Source: JAXDAY01 sp034679345 (GTDB lineage Bacteria > Eisenbacteria > RBG-16-71-46 > CAIMUX01 > VGJL01). Taken from it: a DNA stretch of 64,000 bases. The notes under the pieces are model-generated. The model was given only the letters and a program-made list of their open reading frames with translations, was not told the DNA's origin and did not search any database. The position numbers were made by a program, and so were the translations under genes. Location of the stretch: the NCBI GenBank assembly GCA_034679345.1, contig JAXDAY010000023.1, positions 124,001-188,000 of the forward strand, read 5' to 3'. Shown piece after piece: positions 9,486-18,743 of the stretch. Within the stretch, counting starts at the first letter, position 1; each line of letters starts with the position of its first letter.

Positions 9486-9532
9486 GCGACGCGCGGCGCC
9501 CCCCGCGGGGAATCTGCTAGGATCCGACTCAT

Positions 9533-12484
9533 ATGGATGCCTGCGAGCTGCGCGGGGTGCGGACCCACAATCTGAAGGGGATCGACTGCTCGATCCCCTT
9601 CGGTCGTTTGACGGTGATCACCGGAGTCTCCGGATCGGGCAAGTCGAGCCTCGCATTCGACACGATCTACGCGGAAGGACAGCGCCGCTTCGTGGATTGC
9701 CTCGCCACCTATGCGCGGCAGTTCCTCGAGCGTCTCGATCGCCCCGACGCCGACTTCATCGGCCGCCTCGAACCTCCCCTGGCGTTGAAACAGAGCGTCT
9801 CGGTGCGAAACGCCCGCTCGACGGTCGGGACGATGACCGAGATCTCCGATCACCTCCAGCTCCTGCTCGCCCACGCGGGGGATGTTCGATGCCTCGGATG
9901 CGGCGAAGCGGTGGAGACCGAGACGCTGGAGAGCGCCGCGGCGCGGCTCGCCGCGATCGTCGCCGAGCGATCGGTCGCGCTTCTCGCCCCCGTGCCCCGG
10001 GAGCGGCTGGGCGCGGCCGGCGTGTCGGGCCTGGTCCAGCAGGGTTACACGCGCGTCCTCCTCGGCGGGCTTGTCCGCGATTGGCCCGGGGAGTGGCTTC
10101 TCGACTCCGCACCCGGGCTTCCGGATCGCATCGACCTCGTCGTCGATCGCCTGCTCGCGGGCCACGCGCGCAGGGGACGGATCGTCGAGGCGATCGGATC
10201 GGCGTGGGCGATCGCGCACGGCCGCGCCTCGGCCGCCGCGCTCGACGGCGAGACGCCCGGGCGAATCCTCCTCGACCTCCGCGAGGGCGCGGTCTGCCGC
10301 GCCTGTGGGCTCGAGGCGGAGACTCCGCGTCCCGGTCTCTTCTCGGCCGACAGCCCGATCGGCGCCTGCCCCGAATGCCAGGGGTTCGGCCGCAGCGTCA
10401 CGATCGATCCCGAGAAGGTCGTCCCCGATCCTCGGCGCACCCTCCGCAATGACGCCGTCCTCCCCTTCCGCATGCCGTCGAATCGCTGGTGGTACCGGAA
10501 GCTCCTGCGCTGCGCCCCCGCCGCCAAGGTGCGCACCGAGATCCCATGGTCGGAGCTGCGCGAGCGCGAACGCGCCTGGGTCTTTCGCGGCGACGATCGC
10601 TATCCGGGCGTCGACGGCCTCTTCGCCTACCTGGAGAAGAAGCGCTACAAGATGCACGTCCGCGTCTTTCTCTCCCGCTTCCGCGGCTATGTCCCCTGCG
10701 CCGCCTGCGGGGGCACGCGGCTGCGTCCGGCGGCGCTCGCCGTGCGTTTCGCGGGACGAAACCTCGCCGAGCTGGGAGCGACGACGATCGCCGATCTGCG
10801 GGCAATCTTCGAGGCGCCCGGGCTTCCCTCGGCGCGTGAGGCGCGCGTTCGCCCGCTGCTGCGAGAGATCCGCGGGAGGCTGCAGGTCCTCGACGAGGTG
10901 GGGTTGGGCTATCTCACCCTGAACCGCCCCGCGCGAACGCTGAGCGGCGGAGAGACGCAGCGGCTGCGCCTGGCCGGAGGGCTCGGGGCCTCCCTCACGC
11001 GCACGATGTACATTCTCGACGAGCCGACGGTCGGGCTGCACGCGCGCGACTCCTCCCGCGTCCTCGGAGTCCTGCGTCGCATCTGCAAGAGCGGCAGCAC
11101 GGCCGTGGTTGTCGAGCACGATCCCGCCGTGATCGCCGGATCCGATCACCTCATCGTCCTCGGGCCCGAAGGCGGAGAGCGCGGGGGCAGGCTCTTGTAT
11201 GAAGGAAGCTCCGCGGACTTCCTGCGCTCCGAGCCCGGCTTCTTCCGCATCGCGGATGCCCCGGCCGGTGAGAAGATTCGCGCGAATGCGCCGCGTCTGC
11301 GCCTGCGGGGGCTCGCCGCGCACAATCTCAAGATCGAGCATCTGGAGATTCCGCTCGCTGAAATCACAGCGGTCACGGGAGTCTCCGGCTCGGGGAAGTC
11401 GACTCTGCTCGATGAGGTGATCCATCGCAACTGGCTGCGATTCCAGGGACGGCCGGTGGAGGATGTCGGCCGCGTCGAGGGCATCGAGGGGTTCGAGGCG
11501 CTGGAGGAAGTCTCCCTGATCGGCCAGGAGGCGCTCGGACGATCGAGCCGGTCGAACGCCATCTCCTTCACCAAGGTCTCATCGCCGATCCGCGATCTCT
11601 TCGCGCGCACGCCCGAAGCTGCGGCCCGCGGGCTCCGGCCGCGCGACTTCAGTTTCAATGTCCCCGGCGGGCGGTGCGAGACCTGCAAAGGGCTCGGCAC
11701 GGTGGTTCTCGAGATGCACTTCTTGCCCGATGTCGAGGTCGCCTGCGAGAGCTGCAATGGAAGGCGTTTCCGGCCTGAGGTCCTCGAGGTGTCCCACCGG
11801 GGCCGCACCATCCTCGGGGTGCTCGAGATGACCGCCGACCAGGCGGAGGCGGAGTTCGCGGACCATCCGGAGATCGTCCGGAGGCTGCGCCCCCTCCAGG
11901 ACGTGGGGCTTGGTTACCTGCGCCTGGGACAGCCCACCTCGACCTTGAGCGGAGGGGAGGCGCAGCGGTTGAAGCTCGCCTCCTTCCTCGCGGAGGGATC
12001 CCGGACGGGACGGCGCCTGTTCCTCTTCGACGAGCCCACGACGGGTCTCCACGCGCGGGACGTCGCGCGGCTGCTGGGGGCGCTGCGCTCCCTGTGCGCG
12101 CGCGGCGATGCGGTGATCGTCGTCGAGCACCACCTCGACTTCATCGCTGCGGCGGACTGGGCGATCGATCTCGGCCCCGGCGCGGGCGATGAAGGCGGAC
12201 GCGTCGTCTTCGAAGGGCCGCCCACGGCGCTCGCCGCCTGCAAGACCTCGCACACCGGACGCGCGCTGGCGGCGCACCGGAGGAAGGGTCGCGCGGGCAG
12301 GGATTCGGCGCGCGCGGCTTCGGTCGCGCGTGGTTCAGGATCGCCTCGCTGCCGCCGAGATCGACTTTCTGCGCCTCTTACTGGAGCCTCAGATGCAGGA
12401 GATCCCCGTACGGCTGCAGCGGATCGCGGCGGTAGCCCGCGAGCCGGGGTCCGGCGAGGTCGTATCGGACGCGCCGCTCGATGA
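9533..12484 (+). CDS. uvrA: Excinuclease ABC subunit A (UvrA)
   Basis: 983 residues, the DNA damage-recognition ATPase of nucleotide excision repair. Two ABC cassettes are complete. Walker A GVSGSGKSS is at residues 31-39 and GVSGSGKST near 616-624. The signatures are LSGGETQRLRLA and LSGGEAQRLKLA; Walker B boxes are LDEPTVGLHARD and FDEPTTGLHARD. Cys-pair zinc elements include CRACG, CPECQ, CAACGG and CETC..CESC. A compact UvrB-binding region follows the first cysteine pair. The last about 70 residues (from HRRKGRAG) are Arg/Ala/Gly-rich, lie antisense over the next gene and look like read-through of a lost stop. Confidence 0.93.
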   Translation: MDACELRGVRTHNLKGIDCSIPFGRLTVITGVSGSGKSSLAFDTIYAEGQRRFVDCLATYARQFLERLDRPDADFIGRLEPPLALKQSVSVRNARSTVGTMTEISDHLQLLLAHAGDVRCLGCGEAVETETLESAAARLAAIVAERSVALLAPVPRERLGAAGVSGLVQQGYTRVLLGGLVRDWPGEWLLDSAPGLPDRIDLVVDRLLAGHARRGRIVEAIGSAWAIAHGRASAAALDGETPGRILLDLREGAVCRACGLEAETPRPGLFSADSPIGACPECQGFGRSVTIDPEKVVPDPRRTLRNDAVLPFRMPSNRWWYRKLLRCAPAAKVRTEIPWSELRERERAWVFRGDDRYPGVDGLFAYLEKKRYKMHVRVFLSRFRGYVPCAACGGTRLRPAALAVRFAGRNLAELGATTIADLRAIFEAPGLPSAREARVRPLLREIRGRLQVLDEVGLGYLTLNRPARTLSGGETQRLRLAGGLGASLTRTMYILDEPTVGLHARDSSRVLGVLRRICKSGSTAVVVEHDPAVIAGSDHLIVLGPEGGERGGRLLYEGSSADFLRSEPGFFRIADAPAGEKIRANAPRLRLRGLAAHNLKIEHLEIPLAEITAVTGVSGSGKSTLLDEVIHRNWLRFQGRPVEDVGRVEGIEGFEALEEVSLIGQEALGRSSRSNAISFTKVSSPIRDLFARTPEAAARGLRPRDFSFNVPGGRCETCKGLGTVVLEMHFLPDVEVACESCNGRRFRPEVLEVSHRGRTILGVLEMTADQAEAEFADHPEIVRRLRPLQDVGLGYLRLGQPTSTLSGGEAQRLKLASFLAEGSRTGRRLFLFDEPTTGLHARDVARLLGALRSLCARGDAVIVVEHHLDFIAAADWAIDLGPGAGDEGGRVVFEGPPTALAACKTSHTGRALAAHRRKGRAGRDSARAASVARGSGSPRCRRDRLSAPLTGASDAGDPRTAAADRGGSPRAGVRRGRIGRAAR

Positions 12485-13937
12485 TGATCGCGGCGTGCCG
12501 CCGGCGCACCATCTGCTCGATCGCGCGGGCGGGATCGGGCAGCGTGTCGCCCGCCGCGGAGCGCGCCGCATCGACCATGCTGTCGACCGCCGCGTTGGAG
12601 AAACGGCCCAGATTCGCGCTCCCCCGGCTGCTCCAGAACTCCCCCGGATCGCCCAGAGGGGGAATGGAATGACCCACGAGAGCGGCTTCGAAGCGACCAT
12701 CGCGGAGCCGGGCGAGGCACTCGGCGGCGGGTCGGGGCGCCAGTTTCGCCTCCACCCCCGCTTGATCGAGTTGCGCCAGGATCTCGACTGCCATCCGCTC
12801 CATCCGCGCGCGCGTGGCATCGTAGAGGATCTCGAGCGTGGAGATCCCGAAAGCTGCAGGGACATCCCGGACCTCGCCTCCGGCAGCGAGGATCGCTCCC
12901 GACGAATCGGGTTGGCCCGGTAGCGCGTCGATCGGCTCGCCTTCGAGAGTCGAATCGCCGTCCGCGGCGGCGCGGCGGATGAGATCCAGGTCGATCTGGT
13001 CCTCCACCCAGAGGCGGGGCCCCAGTCCGCCGAGTACGGGATGCTCCAGATTCCAGAGGAGGAGATCGGTCGCCACGACGCCGGCACGAACAATCCGCGC
13101 TCCCGCGCCCCCTTCCTCCCGGATCCTGCGGATCTCCTCGACGGGCATGTCGATCGCGAGATCGGCGACGCCTCCTTCGACCTGCATCGCGCGGCTGATC
13201 CCGAGGGGACTGAACCGAATGAGGACCCGCTCCGCCGCGGGCTCGCGCCCCGGCGGCGGAAATGGATGGCGCGCCAGACGGATGAACTCCCCCTGCTTCC
13301 ACTCCTCGACGCGAAACGGGCCCGCCGCGAGGACCGGTCGCCCCGGTTCGCCCACGATCGGGTGACGGTCGCGGTTCTTGATCCACTGCGCCTTCGAGAT
13401 CACGGGCAGCGCGGCAAGCTGCAGCGCGCGCCGGGTCGACACGCCCTTGCGAAACCGCATGAGCACGGTCCACGGCGAATCCGCGAGCGTCTCGATGGAC
13501 GCGATCTCCGCAAGGCGCGCCCCCCACTCGCCTCCCACCGTGGGATCGCGGCAGAGCCTGTAGCTCTCCACGACATCCTCCGGCGTCACCGAGGTCGTGT
13601 CTTCCCAGAATCGATCCGGCGAGAGGAAGAAGCGCGCCTCTCGTCCGTCCTCCGCGATCTCCCAGCGGCGCGCGAGATCGCCCACGATCCTTCCCCGGGA
13701 AAGCGAATCGGTCTCGATTCGCACGAGCGAGGGCAGAATCCAGGGCCAGACGGCGCTCGATGAGGCGCTCCGCGCGAGAGGCGGGGCGAGGTGGTCGGGC
13801 TCCTCCGCGACGACGATGACCGGGTAGGGCGGCCGTGCGGGTCCCTCATCCGCGCCGGAGGCGTCCTCTCCCTTGGGGTCGCGATTGCAGGAACAGCACA
13901 GCAGCGCGAGGGCCAGAGCCAGCGCGACCGGAGTCAA
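12378..13937 (-). CDS. Family 5 (peptide/oligopeptide-type) extracellular solute-binding lipoprotein
   Basis: 519 residues. TTG at 13937 overlaps the aroC stop and begins a lipoprotein signal with a Cys-rich end (LLCCSC-N, probably Cys17), so an acylated periplasmic protein. The mature part carries the family-5 pattern: LARRWEIAEDGREARFFL, FWEDTTSVTPEDVVESY, VEGGVADLAIDMP and FEAALVGHSIPPLGDPGEFW. Such proteins feed peptides or small molecules to ABC importers, but no permease or ATPase gene is in the window, so the partner is unknown. The 3' end overlaps uvrA convergently by about 107 bases. Confidence 0.82.
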   Translation of the reverse strand: MTPVALALALALLCCSCNRDPKGEDASGADEGPARPPYPVIVVAEEPDHLAPPLARSASSSAVWPWILPSLVRIETDSLSRGRIVGDLARRWEIAEDGREARFFLSPDRFWEDTTSVTPEDVVESYRLCRDPTVGGEWGARLAEIASIETLADSPWTVLMRFRKGVSTRRALQLAALPVISKAQWIKNRDRHPIVGEPGRPVLAAGPFRVEEWKQGEFIRLARHPFPPPGREPAAERVLIRFSPLGISRAMQVEGGVADLAIDMPVEEIRRIREEGGAGARIVRAGVVATDLLLWNLEHPVLGGLGPRLWVEDQIDLDLIRRAAADGDSTLEGEPIDALPGQPDSSGAILAAGGEVRDVPAAFGISTLEILYDATRARMERMAVEILAQLDQAGVEAKLAPRPAAECLARLRDGRFEAALVGHSIPPLGDPGEFWSSRGSANLGRFSNAAVDSMVDAARSAAGDTLPDPARAIEQMVRRRHAAIIIERRVRYDLAGPRLAGYRRDPLQPYGDLLHLRLQ

Positions 13938-15043
13938 TCGGGGGCTCCGTCGATCGCCTCGCCCGCCGCCTTCCACGCGAGCTGCAGGAGCCAGTGATCC
14001 GCCAGGACGAGGGCGGCCATCGCCTCCACGATCGGAACCGCCCTCGGCAGGACGCACGGATCGTGCCTCCCAGTCGCCTCGAGGGTACGCGCCGCGCCCG
14101 ACGCATCGACGGTCTGCTGGGGCTTTCGAATCGTCGCGGTCGGCTTGAACGCGACGCGCAGCAGAATCGGCTCGCCGTTCGAGATCCCGCCCTGGACCCC
14201 GCCGCTCCGGTTCGCCGTCGTGCGCACGCGACCCTCCTCGAGAATGAACGGATCATTGTGCGAGGATCCCGTCATCCGCGTCCCCTCGAATCCCGACCCG
14301 ATCTCGAATCCCTTCGCCGCCGGGATGCTCAGCATCGCGCGGGCGAGATCGCCCTCGAGCTTGTCGAAGACCGGCTCGCCGAGTCCCGGCGGAACGTTCC
14401 GCACGATGAGAGAGACCACCCCGCCGAGCGAGTCGCCTTCCTGCCGCGCCGCCTCGATCCGCTCCTCGATCCGCGCGGCCGCATCGGGATCCGGGCATCG
14501 GCTCGCGAAGCGGTCGACCGCGGCTCGCGTGAGCGCCCCGCCGTCCACCTCCGCGTCGAACTCCCCCACGCGGGAGACCCATGCGACGATCTCGACGCCG
14601 GCGCCGAGCCGCAGGAGCTTCTCGGCGATTGCGCCCGCCGCGACGCGTCCCACAGTCTCGCGCGCGCTTGCGCGCCCCCCCCCTTGCCAGTTCTGGATTC
14701 CGTACTTCGCCTGGTATGTGTAATCGGCATGCGAGGGCCGGAAGACGTCGCGGAACGGCTCATACGCTCCGGGCTTCGCATCCGTGTTCTGCACCATCAG
14801 GAGAATCGGGCTGCCGAGGGTACGACCCTCGAAGACGCCCGAGAGGATCCGCACGCGATCCTCCTCGCGCCGCTGGGACACGAGAAGGCTCGTCCCGGGC
14901 CTGCGCCGATCGAGCTGCGGTTGGATGTCGGACTCATCGAGCGAGAGGCGCGCGGGGCAGCCGTCGACGACCGCGCCGACGGCGCCGCCATGGCTCTCGC
15001 CCCATGTGTGCACGCGGAAGATCCTGCCGAAGCTACTCCCCAT
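13934..15043 (-). CDS. aroC: Chorismate synthase
   Basis: 369 residues. Converts 5-enolpyruvylshikimate-3-phosphate to chorismate, the last step of the shikimate pathway, using reduced FMN. Hallmarks are present: HTWGESHGGAVGAVVDG near the N-terminus, RRRPGTSLLVSQRREEDRV, LSGVFEGRTLGSPI, GGGRASARETVGRVAAGA and the C-terminal FKPTATI. ATG 15043 has a strong AGGAGGGG site; the longer frame upstream does not. The stop overlaps the TTG start of the binding-protein gene. Other shikimate genes are absent here. Confidence 0.95.
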   Translation of the reverse strand: MGSSFGRIFRVHTWGESHGGAVGAVVDGCPARLSLDESDIQPQLDRRRPGTSLLVSQRREEDRVRILSGVFEGRTLGSPILLMVQNTDAKPGAYEPFRDVFRPSHADYTYQAKYGIQNWQGGGRASARETVGRVAAGAIAEKLLRLGAGVEIVAWVSRVGEFDAEVDGGALTRAAVDRFASRCPDPDAAARIEERIEAARQEGDSLGGVVSLIVRNVPPGLGEPVFDKLEGDLARAMLSIPAAKGFEIGSGFEGTRMTGSSHNDPFILEEGRVRTTANRSGGVQGGISNGEPILLRVAFKPTATIRKPQQTVDASGAARTLEATGRHDPCVLPRAVPIVEAMAALVLADHWLLQLAWKAAGEAIDGAPD

Positions 15044-15110
15044 CTCCCCTCCTGGCGGCTTGCGGGCGGAACGATACCACGGCATCGAATCGAGGACCAC
15101 CGGCGCGGTG

Positions 15111-15139
15111 GTGACCCTGCGGCCGGGCTCCGGTAGGAT
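15111..15139 (+). promoter_or_regulatory. Candidate promoter for the DUF985 cupin gene
   Basis: GTGACC (15111-15116), 17 bases, TAGGAT (15134-15139). It ends 37 bases before ATG 15177 and overlaps an alternative ATG at 15138, which argues for 15177 as the true start. Confidence 0.35.
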
Positions 15140-15176
15140 GGCTCTCGGTGAAGAGGACGCTGTCCGGGAGGAGCCG

Positions 15177-15722
15177 ATGCGCTCTGCGAACGATTGGATC
15201 CGCCTCCTCGGGCTATCCAGACACCCCGAAGGAGGGTGGTATCGCGAGATCTATCGAAGCGATGAGACGATCTCTGGATCGGCGCTTCCGGATCGTTTCG
15301 GCGCCGATCGCGCGATGGCCACATCGATCCTCTATCTCCTCGCCGGGGAGGAGTTCTCCGCCTTCCACCGTCTGCGCGCCGATGAGATCTGGAGCTACCA
15401 TGCCGGCTCGGGGCTCGTGCTCCACAGGATCTTGCCCGGCGGCGTGCTCTCGGACGAGCGTCTTGGGATCGACCCGGAGCGCGGTCAGCCACCCCAGCGG
15501 ATCATGCCCGCCGGCTGCTGGTTCGCCGTGACGGTCGAGGACCCGGCCTCCTACGGTCTCGCGGGATGCGTGACGGCCCCGGGTTTCGCCTTTGATGACT
15601 TCGAGTTGGGCGATCGCGAGCGGCTGACCGCGGAGTACCCTGCCTTGGGGGCCTGGATCCGCCGCCTGACCCGGGAATCCGGGAGGGGCTCTCCAGCGAG
15701 GGGATCTCCGGGGCAATCTTGA
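15177..15722 (+). CDS. Cupin superfamily protein, DUF985
   Basis: 181 residues. Typical DUF985 pattern: LLGLSRHPEGGWYREIYRS, TSILYLLAGEEFSAFHRL, DEIWSYHAGSGLVLHRI and a C-terminal CVTAPGFAFDDFELGDR. The fold is a single-domain double-stranded beta helix; His and Glu residues in FHRLRADEIWSYH could bind a metal or sugar ligand. The biochemical role of the family is not established. The start is chosen for the GGGAGGAG ribosome site. Divergent from aroC, with a promoter-like element between. Confidence 0.85.
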   Translation: MRSANDWIRLLGLSRHPEGGWYREIYRSDETISGSALPDRFGADRAMATSILYLLAGEEFSAFHRLRADEIWSYHAGSGLVLHRILPGGVLSDERLGIDPERGQPPQRIMPAGCWFAVTVEDPASYGLAGCVTAPGFAFDDFELGDRERLTAEYPALGAWIRRLTRESGRGSPARGSPGQS

Positions 15723-16005
15723 GGCTCCAGGCAATCCTCCCTGGCTGACTCCAACCCCTGTAGTCGCCCGTTTTATCTGAAGTTATCGGTTGCGATGCCG
15801 ATCAAAGTATGGGAAAGTCATTCCCAGCCCGGATGCGTTGGGCCGCGTGTCCGGGAACAGTCAGCATGGCCCGGGTTGATGTTGTTTTGATCTGGGAATT
15901 CTTTGGAAGTCAGACCAAGCCGCTTTCGTTCCGCGTCTTCGGCCCGATCCCCCGGTTTCCCGAGCCAAAGCAATGTCGGTTTGTTCTCGTAAGGAGAGTT
16001 CTGGA

Positions 16006-16347
16006 ATGGGTGCCAAGATTTACGTGGGTGGCCTGCCGTATTCAGCGACTGAGGAGCAGCTTGCCGATCTGTTCGCTCCGTATGGCACGGTCGAATCGGC
16101 GCGTGTGATCACCGACAAGTTCACGGGTCAGTCGCGCGGGTTCGGTTTCGTTGAGATGACGTCGGCCGAAGAGGCGAAGCGGGCGATCGCGGCCCTCAAC
16201 GCCACACAGATGGGCGGTCGCACGCTGACGGTCAACGAGGCGCGCCCCCAGGAGCCGCGTCAGGGCGGCGGCGGTGGCTACGGTGGCGGCGGTGGCGGCG
16301 GTCGTCGCGGCGGTGGCGGCGGCGGTGGGAACCGGGATCGCTGGTAA
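16006..16347 (+). CDS. RNA-binding protein with one RRM and a glycine-rich tail
   Basis: 113 residues. RNP2 is IYVGGL (5-10) and RNP1 is RGFGFVEM (44-51), within a complete RRM of about 80 residues. Residues 85-113 are almost all Gly with some Arg, Tyr and Asn, like cold-induced bacterial Rbp proteins. It should bind single-stranded RNA, probably as a chaperone. AAGGAGAG (15991-15998) fixes ATG 16006. The 283-base gap upstream (15723-16005) has AT-rich patches and probably a long untranslated leader, as is common for cold-regulated genes; no clear promoter was found. A strong terminator follows. Confidence 0.92.
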   Translation: MGAKIYVGGLPYSATEEQLADLFAPYGTVESARVITDKFTGQSRGFGFVEMTSAEEAKRAIAALNATQMGGRTLTVNEARPQEPRQGGGGGYGGGGGGGRRGGGGGGGNRDRW

Positions 16348-16375
16348 CAGCGGGATACTTCAGGGACGACATGAG

Positions 16376-16401
16376 GGCCGCCATCCGTCAGGATGGCGGC
16401 C
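16376..16401 (+). terminator. Rho-independent terminator after the RRM gene
   Basis: Perfect 11-bp stem GGCCGCCATCC / GGATGGCGGCC with GTCA loop, followed by TTCTC. It starts 29 bases after the RRM stop. Confidence 0.8.
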
Positions 16402-16611
16402 TTCTCGCATTCAGCGCGACCTCACGCTCACTGCTCCGTCATCGCCGATCGGAAGCCCCAAAGCGAGCGGGTCAACCCGGACGCCACAGCCATGCGCGAG
16501 ATCCCTCCATCTCCCCACAACCAACGGATCCGACCTTGACCGCTCCCCCTCTCTGCCGCGAGATTCGAGGAACGCAGTTTCGGCCCAAGGCGCGAGCGAA
16601 CTGGAGGAGAC

Positions 16612-18735
16612 ATGATGCGCAAGCCCATGACCGTCGACGATCTCTGGGCGCTGCCCCGCGTGGGGACGCCGATCCCCTCTCCCGACGGGAGCCAGGTCGT
16701 CGTCCCGGTGACGACCCACTCGATGGAGACCAATGAGGCGGCGACTCGTCTGTGGATCATTCCGGCGACGGCGCGCGAAGCCGGCAGCGGCGTCCGCGGC
16801 GACCCGGCTCGGCCCCTAACGGCGGCGGCATCCGCCGCATCCCAGGCGGCCTTCAGCCCCGACGGCAAGACTCTCGCCTTCGTCCGCAAGCCCGGCGGCC
16901 CGAAGGACTCGAAGTCGATGAACGCGCCGAAGCATCCGGACCAGCCCCAGCTCTACATCATCCCGCTCTCCGGCGGCGAGGCGGAGCGGCTGACCGACCT
17001 CCCCCTCGGGGTCGTCGATCCGCGCTGGTTTCCCGACGGGCGGCGAATCGCGTTTCTCTCGCCCGTCTACATGGACGCCCTCACGGTCGAGGAGGCGGGC
17101 AAGCGCGCCAAGGCGATCGAGGAAGAGCCCGTGAAGGCGCGCGTCTCCGAGGATCGCTTCTACCGCTACTGGGACCACTGGCTTACCGACGGGAAGGTTC
17201 ACCATATCTTCGTCCTCGACCTCGAGACGCGCGAGATGATGGATCTCATTCCGAGCTCGAAGCGCTTCTTCTCGCCCGACGACCCCGCGGGGCAGTACCG
17301 GATCTCCCCCGACGGCAAGGAGATCGTATTCGCCGCTTGCCGCACCGAGCCGCCCCACGATCCGCTCCTCTGGGGAATCTTCACGGCGCCGGTGCCCAAC
17401 CGCGTCCGGGCCGGCGCGAGCGCGCGCCGCACGCGCGCTCTCACGAGCCGCTTCCCCGCCGACGCGATCCAGCCGATCTACTCCCCGGACGGCCGCTGGA
17501 TCATCTTCGGCATGCAGCGCGAGTGGGACTTCTACGCCGACAAGGTGCGCCTGGTCGCCTACGACCGGCGCAGCGGAGAACACACGATCCTCACCGAGAC
17601 GTGGGACCGCTCCGCCAATGTCTGGGAGATCACCCCGGACGGCAGGACGATCCTCATCGCAGCCGATCACTTTGCCCGCACGGGCCTCTTCGGCCTCGAC
17701 TTCCGCTCGGCCATCGTCAATCCGCGTCGCGCGAAGCCGAGGGAGATCCTCCGTGGGATGGGCCTCGGCGCGCCGAAGATCGCCGGAGGATCGATCTTTC
17801 TGTCCGGATCGTCGATCCGGCAACCGCCTGAGGTCTTCACCTGCGCGATCGGCGCGAGGAAGCTCCGCCGACTGACCGGATTCACCAAACCCATCATGGA
17901 TCGGATCCAGATCTCCGCCGTCGAGGAGGCGATCATCGAAGGAGCCGAGGGAGATCCGGTGCAGATGTATCTCGTGTATCCCCCCGGCGAGAAGCCCGTC
18001 CCCGAGGGACGGCGTCCCGCGCGGCGCTGGCCGCTTGTCCACATGATCCACGGCGGTCCGCACGCCGCGTTCGGCGATGAGTGGCACTGGCGATGGAACG
18101 CGCAGACCTTCGCCGCCCCCGGCTACCTGGCCGCCCTCGTGAACTTCCACGGCTCGACCGGCTGGGGGCAGAAGTTCGCCGCCTCGATCCTCGGCCGCTG
18201 GGGTGACCAGCCCCTGAAGGACGTGATGGCCGCGACCGACTACCTGATCCGCCGCGGCCTCGTCGACCGGCGCCGGATGGCGGCCACGGGCGGATCCTAC
18301 GGCGGCTACATGGCCGCGTGGATCGCCTCCCAGACCGACCGCTTCGCGGCGATCGTGAACCACGCGGGCGTCTGCGACTTCCAGACCCAGTACGCCTCCG
18401 ATGTCACGCAGGGTCGCGCCCGCTCCATGGGAGGCGAACCGTGGGCAAACGTCGAGGGAATGGACCGGTACAACCCGATCCGTTGCGCCGCGGGCTTCCG
18501 CACCCCGATGCTCGTCGTTCACGGCGAGCTCGACTACCGCGTGCCCGCCGCGCAGGGCATCGAGATCTACAATGTCTACAAGGCGATGAAGCTCCCCGCG
18601 CGGCTCGTCTACTACCCCGACGAGAATCACTGGATCCTGAAGCCACGGAACAGCCGCCACTGGTACGGCGAGTTCCTCGGCTGGCTCGATCGGTGGATCG
18701 GAGCCGGTTCGAAGAAGGGCGGCCGCGCGAAGTAG
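16612..18735 (+). CDS. S9 family (prolyl oligopeptidase-like) serine peptidase
   Basis: 707 residues. The N-terminal half shows repeated TolB-like propeller motifs (PIPSPDGSQVVVPV, AFSPDGKTLAFVRK, PIYSPDGRWIIFG). The C-terminal half is an alpha/beta hydrolase with Ser562 (GGSYGGYM), Asp641 (GELDYRV) and His673 (ENHWIL). This is the acylaminoacyl-peptidase/DPP-like arrangement that trims short peptides. No convincing signal peptide, so cytoplasmic. GGAGGAGAC precedes ATG 16612. It may head a run of close plus-strand genes to 22467. Confidence 0.92.
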   Translation: MMRKPMTVDDLWALPRVGTPIPSPDGSQVVVPVTTHSMETNEAATRLWIIPATAREAGSGVRGDPARPLTAAASAASQAAFSPDGKTLAFVRKPGGPKDSKSMNAPKHPDQPQLYIIPLSGGEAERLTDLPLGVVDPRWFPDGRRIAFLSPVYMDALTVEEAGKRAKAIEEEPVKARVSEDRFYRYWDHWLTDGKVHHIFVLDLETREMMDLIPSSKRFFSPDDPAGQYRISPDGKEIVFAACRTEPPHDPLLWGIFTAPVPNRVRAGASARRTRALTSRFPADAIQPIYSPDGRWIIFGMQREWDFYADKVRLVAYDRRSGEHTILTETWDRSANVWEITPDGRTILIAADHFARTGLFGLDFRSAIVNPRRAKPREILRGMGLGAPKIAGGSIFLSGSSIRQPPEVFTCAIGARKLRRLTGFTKPIMDRIQISAVEEAIIEGAEGDPVQMYLVYPPGEKPVPEGRRPARRWPLVHMIHGGPHAAFGDEWHWRWNAQTFAAPGYLAALVNFHGSTGWGQKFAASILGRWGDQPLKDVMAATDYLIRRGLVDRRRMAATGGSYGGYMAAWIASQTDRFAAIVNHAGVCDFQTQYASDVTQGRARSMGGEPWANVEGMDRYNPIRCAAGFRTPMLVVHGELDYRVPAAQGIEIYNVYKAMKLPARLVYYPDENHWILKPRNSRHWYGEFLGWLDRWIGAGSKKGGRAK

Positions 18736-18743
18736 GAGGCCTC

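Noticed and set aside
9059..11425. 788-codon minus-strand frame over sppA and uvrA
   Set aside because: Crosses two well-supported genes and shows no domain motif.
15723..16005. Possible riboswitch or cold-shock leader before the RRM gene
   Set aside because: AT-rich patches are present, but no defined stem set or consensus could be drawn.
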